From the NCBI GenBank assembly GCA_963643035.1, contig CAVIKO010000172.1:1-6512 (forward strand): 6,512 nt of DNA, read 5' to 3'. Source of the stretch: UMGS1696 sp963643035. GTDB taxonomy: Bacteria; Bacillota; Clostridia; Oscillospirales; CAG-272. Both the position numbers and the translations under genes were made by a program. Below are positions 1 to 6,200 of this stretch, piece after piece; within the stretch, counting starts at the first letter, position 1; each line of letters opens with the position of its first letter. The notes below the pieces were generated by a model that saw nothing but the letters and a program-made list of their open reading frames with translations, ran no database searches and had not been told where the DNA came from.

Positions 1-1
1 C

Positions 2-535
2 CGCATGGCCGCAAAGCTTCTCTACCTGACGCGGGTAGACGGCGTGCAGGTTTCCGACAGTGAAATCATCTACCTGGCACCTACAATTCAGCGGGTTGTC
101 AAAATGCTCTCCCTTACGGCAGAAAGGGCGGCTGTCGATGTGGAGATGGATTTGGCAGAGGATGCGCCGGCCCTGATTCTGGAGGACGACCTGTACCAGA
201 TTGTTTTCAATCTGGTAGAGAATGGAATAAAATACAATCATTCCGGCGGTTCTCTGCAGATCAGGCTCCGCAAAAGCGGTGAAAATATCGATCTGACTGT
301 TCAGGACACCGGCATGGGCATTCCTCCGGAACCTCTGAATCATATTTTTGAACGGTTTTACCGTGTTGACAAAGCCCGGTCGCGAGCCTCCGGCGGCAGC
401 GGTCTGGGGCTTGCCATTGTACGCGCCATTGTACAGAGAAATCGGGGCGACATTCATGTTGACAGTGTTGTCGGTAAAGGATCAAGCTTTACCGTTTCTT
501 TTCCCGTATTCGATACAGAGGTGGACAAAAATTGA
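2..535 (+). CDS. Sensor histidine kinase, C-terminal part (5' end outside window)
   Basis: This is the ATP-binding half of a two-component sensor kinase, which autophosphorylates a histidine and passes the phosphate to a response regulator. The frame is open from the window edge, so the N-terminus, sensor region and phospho-accepting histidine are missing. The first residues look like the end of the second DHp helix. Counting the ATG at position 5 as residue 1, the HATPase_c landmarks are all present: N-box NLVENGIKYN (69-78), G1 box DTGMGIP (101-107), F-box IFERFYRVD (114-122) and G2 box GGSGLGLAI (130-138). The ending GKGSSFTVSFPV is typical of the domain's last strand. These motifs fit the large OmpR-partner (PhoR/ResE/WalK-like) kinase class, and a response regulator gene probably lies just upstream, outside the window. 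The ATG at 5 is only an internal methionine. The stop overlaps the next gene by 4 bases. Nothing shows the signal it senses. Confidence 0.95.
   Translation, partial: RMAAKLLYLTRVDGVQVSDSEIIYLAPTIQRVVKMLSLTAERAAVDVEMDLAEDAPALILEDDLYQIVFNLVENGIKYNHSGGSLQIRLRKSGENIDLTVQDTGMGIPPEPLNHIFERFYRVDKARSRASGGSGLGLAIVRAIVQRNRGDIHVDSVVGKGSSFTVSFPVFDTEVDKN
517..524 (+). promoter_or_regulatory. Ribosome binding site for the TTG-started lipoprotein gene
   Basis: AGAGGTGG lies inside the last codons of the kinase gene, 7 bases before the TTG at 532. It supports the unusual TTG start, because the next in-frame ATG lies about 105 codons downstream and would remove both the signal peptide and most of the domain. 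Confidence 0.75.
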
Positions 536-1026
536 AGAAAGCAGCTTGCGCATTGCTGGCATTTGCAGCGGTTCTCTCCCTATGTGCCTGCAGCACATAT
601 CGAAAAAACACCTTCACCTTTTGCTATCCCAGAACCGAGTACCTATATGACGAACCAAATGGAGTCATCGGCTCAGAGCAGCGCAACGCGTCTGGCCGCA
701 CTGCGGATGTGACATACCTGCTGTTGCTGTATCTCCGCGGTCCTGCGTCGCGGGATCTGACCGCCTTGTTCCCCAAAAGAACCCAGATTCTCTCTGTGGA
801 GCAAACCGGGGATTATCTTCAAATCCGGCTTGCGGATGCTGCGACCGGCATGACGGACAGCGAATATTCGCTTGCGTGTGCATGTCTTGCGTTGACCTGC
901 ATGCGAAGTCTCGATGTTACGGAGATTTCTATTGTCTGTGATGGAAAAGAAATCACACTCCGGGAAGATACGCTCCTGGTCTATGAAGATCCGTTTCCCG
1001 CAACCCAGGACACAGCAGGTCAGTAG
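532..1026 (+). CDS. GerMN-domain lipoprotein, cotranscribed with the histidine kinase
   Basis: This gene encodes a 164-residue predicted lipoprotein. The N-terminus is a lipoprotein signal peptide: MKK, a hydrophobic stretch at residues 4-17, and a lipobox LCAC with Cys20 as the likely lipidated residue, so the protein should sit on the outer face of the membrane. Residues about 60-142 match the GerMN fold seen in spore germination and sporulation protein GerM and in actinobacterial LpqB: a hydrophobic strand followed by LRGP, then the FPKRTQILSV turn, an alternating strand (YLQIRLADA), a helix with small residues and Cys, and a closing strand ending in CDGKEI. It has one GerMN domain, whereas GerM has two. 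The start is TTG (532-534), overlapping the kinase stop TGA (533-535), which implies translational coupling. By analogy with MtrB-LpqB it may modulate the kinase's sensing of the envelope; that role is inferred, not shown. A role in spores is an alternative. Confidence 0.87.
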   Translation: MKKAACALLAFAAVLSLCACSTYRKNTFTFCYPRTEYLYDEPNGVIGSEQRNASGRTADVTYLLLLYLRGPASRDLTALFPKRTQILSVEQTGDYLQIRLADAATGMTDSEYSLACACLALTCMRSLDVTEISIVCDGKEITLREDTLLVYEDPFPATQDTAGQ

Positions 1027-1150
1027 TTCCACATTTGAAAATATCAGCCAAGAAGCAACACAAAAGCTTCTATTGAACACACAGATAATCCAAGACAGTA
1101 CCGGGATTCTCTGATTGAACCGGATTCGCTTGGTGCCAAAAAACGCTTGG

Positions 1151-1193
1151 AGTACGGCGCCCCGCCATCGGCTAGGTGGTGGGGTGCCGTACT
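1151..1193 (+). terminator. Long stem-loop after the kinase-lipoprotein operon, possible terminator
   Basis: Bases 1151-1166 pair with 1178-1193 in a continuous 16-bp stem around an 11-base loop. Fourteen pairs are Watson-Crick and two are G-U (1159-1185 and 1164-1180). The two G-U pairs would be C-A mismatches in the opposite transcript, so the fold favours + strand RNA. It lies 124 bases after the lipoprotein stop. The following sequence has only a short T-run (CTTCGGAACTTTT), so intrinsic termination is uncertain. It could instead be an mRNA-stabilising hairpin or a dispersed palindromic repeat. Confidence 0.5.
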
Positions 1194-1258
1194 TCGGAAC
1201 TTTTCCCCGGTGCAGATTCAGTTAAAGAATCCTTCCATTTCATAATTCCCCGGCAGTC

Positions 1259-1295
1259 AAAAGCGGGCAGACACATCTTGCGTCTGCCCGCTTTT
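1259..1295. terminator. Bidirectional intrinsic terminator between convergent genes
   Basis: A perfect 14-bp inverted repeat (1259-1272 with 1282-1295) surrounds a 9-base loop. It has a GC-rich core GCGGGCAGAC and A4/T4 ends, so a U-run follows the stem in both directions. It starts 18 bases after the stop of the - strand repeat-protein gene and is very likely that gene's terminator. It can also stop readthrough from the + strand kinase-lipoprotein operon. Confidence 0.85.
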
Positions 1296-1313
1296 GCAAT
1301 GATAGCGTTCGAT

Positions 1314-2786
1314 TTATGCCTTTTCCAGAATCTCGCTCACATCGGTATTTTCTGCACCGATGGAGAACGTAACGTCCTTGCCGTCATGGATGAGCGCATA
1401 AGCATCCCCTGTGTTGCCCTTTTCCAGCAGGTTGTCCAATGCAAAGGTCGAGGTTGCACCCTTCGTGACGAATACAATTGTTTTCACATTCCAGGTTTTC
1501 AGAGTCTTGATTCCGCTCACTGTGCCGACAAGAGAAGCAAAGTCCGCGTCAACTGTGAGAGTCAGCACGCCGTCCTTGCGTTCAGCTTTGTAGCCAATAT
1601 CCCGTCCGTCCTGATTTACTACACGATAGACATATCCGGACTGATCGACAGCAGGAGAAATCGTCTCAGCCTGATGTACTGCAATAATTTTCTCCGGTTC
1701 GTCTTTGCCAATCTCCGCATCCGGCGCGTAAAGGCGAACGCAGCCACCCGCCGTAAGCTCTGAAGTATCCGGAGTCACTTCTTCCGCTTCAATTTTTATG
1801 CCTGTCTCGGAATCATAGGAACCACCGGTGCCGATTGCCGCGCCGCTTGACAGCGAATGAGATCCACCCCGTGCGTCAACCTTCGAATCACCGGAGATCT
1901 CAACACCCTCGCATTTTTGTGCGCCATAACCCGTGCCGATGCCTGCTCCGCCATTCGTACCAACGGCAGTAACGGTACTGTTGCTGATGGAAATATTCTG
2001 TGCACCTGCATAGAAGCAGGATCCCGTACCGATTCCGGCAGCATAATTTCCGCCCGTCGCATTGACCTTACTGTCGATAATCGTAATTCCGTTTGCTCCG
2101 GCATTATTGCCGCTGCCAACCCCGGCAGCATTCTTACCGCCGGATGCGGTTACATCGGAATTTTTGATTGTGATGTTCTGGGCAGAACCAAGGCATCCAC
2201 CGCCGAAGCCGGCAGCTTCCTCACCGCCATTTGCCGTAACCGTAAGACTGTCAACCGTAATATTTTTTGCACTCTTAAAGTACATGCTCCCGATGCCGGC
2301 ACCGAACGCGCCGCCGGTTGCATCGAGGGAAGCATCTTCGTCCTTACCGCTTAGCGTCAACGTTCCGTCGCCGGTCTTCTCGACGCCTGCGCGGTCATAT
2401 CCGCTTGCAGCTTTGTTCGTTCCGTCCATCTCAATCGTAACATCACCGGAGCCTGTTACCGAAATAGCTGCATCGCCGTCAATTTCATAGTCGTAATCGC
2501 CTGTTTTGCTCACATCGATATTGACATTGTTGATTGTAACATTTGCCGCGGCCCCGGATTCCGCATTGATTGTAATCGTGTTACTCGTCGGCGTGCCGGG
2601 GTTATTCTGCGTGATGACCGGAGCATCGTCCGAATCTGTTTTTGCTCCCTGCGTAACGGTCTGGCCTGTTGTTGTTGCGTTGATTACAATGGCCCCATCC
2701 TCCAGGTACCATTCGGCTGCAATCGCCGAAATCGGCACGCTTGCAATCAGCAGCAATGCCATGAGCACCGATAGAATTTTCTTCAT
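1314..2786 (-). CDS. Secreted beta-helix-like protein with glycine-rich repeats
   Basis: This gene encodes a 490-residue exported protein of unknown function. The signal peptide is clear: MKK, a hydrophobic core at residues 4-17, and an AIA motif at 21-23 giving likely cleavage before Ala24. Residues 25-150 are rich in Thr, Val, Asn and Asp with alternating strands (ITINAES, VTINNVNIDVS, ISVTGSGDVTIEMDG). Six repeats of about 28-35 residues follow at about 153-336, on the pattern S-x-V-T-A-x-G-G-x-x-A-A-G-I-G-x-G followed by NITIxNS, typical of a right-handed parallel beta-helix. The fold resembles extracellular adhesins and carbohydrate-binding beta-helix proteins of Clostridia, but no ligand can be assigned. 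The C-terminal 150 residues are non-repetitive. No LPXTG motif, dockerin, SLH domain or transmembrane anchor is visible. The ATG at 2786 is chosen over an in-frame ATG at 2840 because it has GGAGG nine bases upstream and begins the signal peptide directly. The gene has its own promoter region and terminator. Confidence 0.88.
   Translation of the reverse strand: MKKILSVLMALLLIASVPISAIAAEWYLEDGAIVINATTTGQTVTQGAKTDSDDAPVITQNNPGTPTSNTITINAESGAAANVTINNVNIDVSKTGDYDYEIDGDAAISVTGSGDVTIEMDGTNKAASGYDRAGVEKTGDGTLTLSGKDEDASLDATGGAFGAGIGSMYFKSAKNITVDSLTVTANGGEEAAGFGGGCLGSAQNITIKNSDVTASGGKNAAGVGSGNNAGANGITIIDSKVNATGGNYAAGIGTGSCFYAGAQNISISNSTVTAVGTNGGAGIGTGYGAQKCEGVEISGDSKVDARGGSHSLSSGAAIGTGGSYDSETGIKIEAEEVTPDTSELTAGGCVRLYAPDAEIGKDEPEKIIAVHQAETISPAVDQSGYVYRVVNQDGRDIGYKAERKDGVLTLTVDADFASLVGTVSGIKTLKTWNVKTIVFVTKGATSTFALDNLLEKGNTGDAYALIHDGKDVTFSIGAENTDVSEILEKA
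1779..2330 (-). repeat. Six tandem protein repeats (coding) in the beta-helix protein
   Basis: Six units occur at about residues 153-336. Their turn motifs are ATGGAFGAGIGS, ANGGEEAAGFGGG, ASGGKNAAGVGSG, ATGGNYAAGIGTG, AVGTNGGAGIGTG and ARGGSHSLSSGAAIGTGG. Each is followed by a short strand such as NITVDS, NITIKNS, GITIIDS, NISISNS, GVEISGDS or GIKIEAEE. The copies have diverged at DNA level, so they are old and unlikely to recombine often. Spacing of about 28-35 residues would fit one or more coils of a beta-helix per repeat. Confidence 0.8.
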
Positions 2787-2795
2787 TTTATTGTT

Positions 2796-2800
2796 CCTCC
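2796..2800 (-). promoter_or_regulatory. Ribosome binding site of the repeat-protein gene
   Basis: GGAGG on the - strand lies nine bases before the ATG at 2786. The spacing fits well and decides the start codon over the in-frame ATG at 2840. Confidence 0.85.
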
Positions 2801-2823
2801 TTGACAGTTTTTTCGTTCTATAC

Positions 2824-2864
2824 AAAAAAGCACACCTCACCCATGTACAATGGGCAAAATGTGC
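2824..2864 (-). terminator. Terminator-like hairpin in the 5' leader (possible attenuator)
   Basis: On the - strand, bases 2864-2850 (GCACATTTTGCCCAT) pair with 2844-2830 (ATGGGTGAGGTGTGC) in a continuous 15-bp stem with a 5-base loop, followed directly by six T (2829-2824). Four of the pairs are G-U and would be lost on the other strand, so the fold belongs to - strand RNA. It ends about 37 bases before the start codon and lies downstream of the predicted promoters, so it sits inside the leader rather than at the end of an upstream gene. An intrinsic terminator used for attenuation is the likeliest reading. The stem is only moderately stable, and an alternative is residual termination of upstream readthrough. 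Confidence 0.6.
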
Positions 2865-2916
2865 CTTTTGAAAGCATAAATCTTTGTTTGCGGGCAGGAC
2901 AAATGGGCAGAGCTAG

Positions 2917-2952
2917 CGTGTCGTGTCGTGTCGTGTCGTGTCGTGTCGTGTC
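2917..2952. repeat. Pentanucleotide microsatellite, seven copies of CGTGT (ACACG on - strand)
   Basis: Seven perfect head-to-tail copies of CGTGT plus one extra C make 36 bases with no interruption. The tract begins two bases past the -10 box of the - strand promoter, so the predicted transcription start (about 2947) lies within it and most copies form the first bases of the leader RNA. Perfect short repeats of this length are prone to slipped-strand change. The unit is not a multiple of three. Confidence 0.95.
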
Positions 2953-2953
2953 A

Positions 2954-2982
2954 ATTATCTGATTCCGCCGCATCCCTGTCAA
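2954..2982 (-). promoter_or_regulatory. Near-consensus sigma-70/SigA promoter for the repeat-protein gene
   Basis: On the - strand, TTGACA (2982-2977, 6 of 6 matches) is followed by a 17-base spacer and GATAAT (2959-2954, 5 of 6 matches to TATAAT). The expected start of transcription is near 2947, giving a leader of about 160 bases before the ATG at 2786. Confidence 0.8.
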
Positions 2983-3033
2983 GCCCCTTTCAGAAAATGG
3001 TACCACTCGTAGTTAATAAATTTATTTTTGATA

Positions 3034-3062
3034 ATGATAGCAGAAAACGCCTACGATTGCAA
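3034..3062 (-). promoter_or_regulatory. Possible second upstream promoter with extended -10
   Basis: On the - strand, TTGCAA (3062-3057, 4 of 6) is separated by 17 bases from TATCAT (3039-3034, 5 of 6), which is preceded by TGC, an extended -10 element. The predicted start is about 3027, next to the palindrome AATAAATTTATT (3015-3026). The region is AT-rich, so chance matches are possible. Confidence 0.4.
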
Positions 3063-3132
3063 GGGTTTTTTGTGAAATTGTCGAATCAAGCTGTCCTAAA
3101 GCTCTGTCTATTTGGATGTATCTTGTATTATT

Positions 3133-3180
3133 CAGCGGCAGAAATCCCCGATTGTTTGGTGATTTCTGCCGCTGTTTTTT
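3133..3180 (+). terminator. Strong intrinsic terminator oriented on the + strand
   Basis: A perfect 14-bp inverted repeat (3133-3146 with 3161-3174, arm CAGCGGCAGAAATC) with a 14-base loop is followed by TTTTTTGCTTTTTT. The U-rich tail exists only on the + strand; in the other direction the stem is followed by GAATAATACA. It lies 80 bases beyond the stop of the - strand dockerin-protein gene, which it could help terminate only weakly. No + strand gene is visible before it. Confidence 0.75.
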
Positions 3181-3253
3181 GCTTTTTTGAAATTTAATCT
3201 TTCAGACTGCCGTTTGTCCCAACATCTGTCGGAAATCCTGCAAGCTGTACCGG

Positions 3254-6200
3254 CTAGTCGGTTTTCTCTGAATCCGCTGTCGAATTGATTTGCGAGGATT
3301 GTGTGCTTTCCGGGAACTGCTGAATCTCTCCGCGGCTGTATTGCAGAATGAGTTCCGCGTCTGCCATTGTCACAGTGCCATCTCTGTCAACATCCGCGCA
3401 GCTGATTTGTCCCTCCAGCAACAGGAATCCCGTCGATTCACCGGATGCGGTGCTGCGTACGTGTTCTGCCGTCATAGCGGCGTCCTCTGCCGTGATGATT
3501 CCGTCCGCATTCACATCCCCGAGTACCGTCGGTGTGATTGTCAGCGCAATGGTCACAGAAGGAGGTGTTACGGGAGATTGTGATCCCCCGGCGCCATCCT
3601 TGTCCTGATACAGAACATATGGGAACCGGATTTCAAACAGGGCGTCCTGCGCACTGAGTGGCTCCGCAGAGTAGGCAACATACTTCGTCACATCCCGCTC
3701 GTACCCGTTTGCATACACTGCCGTAATTTTCATGCCTGTCGCATCAAAGCACTCTCCTGCCCGGTAGGTAAGGTTGGTCGGCATAGCATCCACCCGAAGC
3801 TCTGTGACGGTGCTGCCAACTGCCATCATATAAGCCGAGTCATTTTTAAAGTACAGCGTGCCGGATTCGTCTGTAATGGGGCTGCAGATTGCATACTGTG
3901 CCTGATTTCCGTCCGGTGTGAACAGGACAGATGCCGTTTCGTAGGAAATCTGCTGTCCCTGAACGGTTACGGTTTCCGTCACCGTTAAATCCGGTGCTGT
4001 CTGGCCCGGTCGATCCCGGAGGACCCGCACCTTTCCGGGGGTGAAGTTATCAATAAAATACACATATACCGTTCCATCCCCCTCGTCATAGGCGGTTGTC
4101 AGCAAGCCGCTCGTCTGGGGATAGCCTTGGGTTCGAACCGTGTAGGCAATGTTCCAGCTTGACAGATCAATTACCGTGATGTTATGACCGGAATATGCCT
4201 TGAACTGTCCGACACCGGATACACCGATATACGCACGGCCGTTATAAATCACCGGACTGCAGGTGCTCATCGCCGGATTATCGGGGTCGCTGGCATAGTT
4301 GTACAGCTGAATCGAGCGCAAACCACTCAGTGTCCCATCTGCGGCAACAGCCACGCTGTAGAAGTAACCGCCCTTCGTTGTAAAGTACGCCCGGCCGTTT
4401 GCATAGGTCACACTGCTGCGTGCGTCGCCCGTATACGGTAAGGTAATTGCGCTGATCAAGGCACCGGTTCTCGTGTTGAGGGAGAGAATGCTTGCATGCC
4501 CGGTAGTATATCCGGAAGCCCCGTCATCGGTAGGAACCAGAACATACTCGTCTGTCACATAAGCTCCCGACCAGTAGAATCCGCCGCGGCAGGCATACTG
4601 CCATGAGGCGAGCTTCTCCTCGCTGCCTGTAGTGGGATCTTCATCGGTAATCGACAGGCACACGAAGCTGGCTGTCAGCTGTTCCCCCTGCCAGAAGCCC
4701 GTGTAGATATAGCCGTCATGATAGACAATCGGACAGTTTGGCTGCCCCCCGCGGGAATCGTGATAAATCCACAGGGATTGCAGTGTCTCCGCATCAAAGG
4801 CCTGCACCGTACCGTTGGAAAGGCCGACAAAAATCATTCCTTCCGCATAGGTTGGGCTATTAATAGCAAAGGAGGAGCTGTGATCCATCGTTCCGGTTGC
4901 TTCAATCGCGCCCGTGACGGTATTCAATTTGTAGATTCCGTTCTTCGCGTAGGTATAAAGATAATCCCCTACCAGAATCGGGCAGCCACAGGCATCTGCA
5001 CTGTAGCCCTCTCCCAGCTTCGTCGCCCAGTAAAGCACCGCATCCTCCGCGGAGGTTGGGGTAGGCGCATTCACTACACCATTATTGTACGCATCCGCGC
5101 GGAAATACGGCCATACCTCTTCCTGTGCGGTATAGCTGCGTGCAGCCGCTTTCTCCAGGGAAATGGAAATCGTCTGTGCGGCCTCCGGCACCGTAAAATC
5201 TGTCACTTTCTGCCCGACATATCCGTTTCGCGTTACCGTATAGCTGTAGCCGGCTCCCGGAGGCAGCATCACGGTTCCGCTTTCATCCGTGTAAGCATAC
5301 CCACCCGTGTTATTGTTCACAAGGAACACATTTGCGTCGCCAGGATCCACGGCAAAGGTCACAGCAACCGGTGCCTTCTTAACAAAATGAATCTGGTACT
5401 CTGTGGAAATCACATCTGCTTCCCCGCAGGTTACAAGGACAGACACAGTTTCCCGACTTTCCTCCGGATTCAGCGGAACGGAAACATTCTCCAATGCTGC
5501 ATAGTCGGTGCCGCCAATCCGCGCGCTGTATTTCCCGGAAGCAGCAAACTCTGCAGAAATCGTAAAAGATTCCGTTGTATTGGAAACCTGTACCGTATAT
5601 TCCGGTGTATCCGCGTCGAAGGTGATCTTCTCTCCGTCATCGTCTGTCAGGGTCAGCTCGCTGCCGTCGGCCGAAAGCGTCAGGGAGCGGCTCTTCAGGT
5701 GTGCCTGGCGAATCAGTCGGAATGTATAGTCCTGATAATACGTTACAGCGCCCACAGTTTTGGATGCCCGAACCGTCAGCGTAGCCGGAATACCGCCGCT
5801 TGTCAGCAAATTAACCAGCCGCGTTGCCGCGCCGTCCCCCACCGTTTGCGTGATGGATGTTTCCCGCGTCCCGCTGAATTCCTTGCTGATTGTATTCAGG
5901 TTATCATACATTGCGGTCACAGCATACCCGTCAATCGGCGTAGCTTGCATATACATCCGGCTGATTGTGTCCGAGATGACATACCGGAGGCTGTGCGTCT
6001 CCTTGGAAAATGTCCGCTCCGGTGTGAATTCCTGCCGCGATGAAGCCGATGTATTGTTGTACAGTGCCGCTGCGGTAATCGCATCCTCTGTTTTCGGTGC
6101 GGCAGGTGCAATCGTGAGGCCATCGGAGGCCGTCAAAGAAACGGATGTGTGATACCAGACATTTTTTGTCGTAACACAGGTGTACTCCACTCCCGGCACC

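Larger units (their letters stand above)
2787..3253. other. 467-base intergenic regulatory region between the two secreted-protein genes
   Basis: No convincing protein gene is present here. From right to left, in the direction of the - strand genes, it contains an unmarked stretch after the dockerin-protein stop, a strong + strand terminator (3133-3180), a possible promoter (3034-3062), an AT palindrome AATAAATTTATT (3015-3026), a palindrome TGGTACCA (2998-3005), a near-consensus promoter (2954-2982), a pentanucleotide repeat (2917-2952), a hairpin with a U-tract (2824-2864) and the ribosome binding site of the 490-residue protein gene. No clear - strand intrinsic terminator is visible for the dockerin-protein gene. 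Confidence 0.7.

Noticed and set aside
1176..1763. A 195-codon open frame on the + strand overlapping the 3' part of the repeat-protein gene
   Set aside because: It runs through both the 1151 hairpin and the bidirectional terminator, and its product shows no domain, while the opposite strand has a clear secreted protein.
2784..2840. ATG at 2840 as the start of the repeat-protein gene
   Set aside because: It would add 18 residues before a perfect signal peptide and would place the start inside the leader hairpin. The ATG at 2786 has GGAGG at the right distance.
2917..2952. CRISPR array
   Set aside because: The unit is five bases with no spacers; it is a microsatellite.
2787..2960. A known riboswitch (cyclic-di-GMP, T-box, SAM or similar) in the leader
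   Set aside because: I could not find the conserved core sequences of these classes; only the hairpin and the duplicated TGCCCATT can be supported.
3015..3026. AATAAATTTATT palindrome as an operator
   Set aside because: It lies at the predicted start of the weaker promoter, but perfect 12-base AT palindromes are frequent in AT-rich intergenic DNA, and no regulator or second site is identifiable.
4718..6043. A 441-codon open frame on the + strand
   Set aside because: It lies antisense to recognisable domains of the dockerin protein, its product is rich in Arg, His, Cys and Ile without any domain, and no ribosome binding site or promoter stands out. It is a shadow of the GC-rich codon bias on the other strand.
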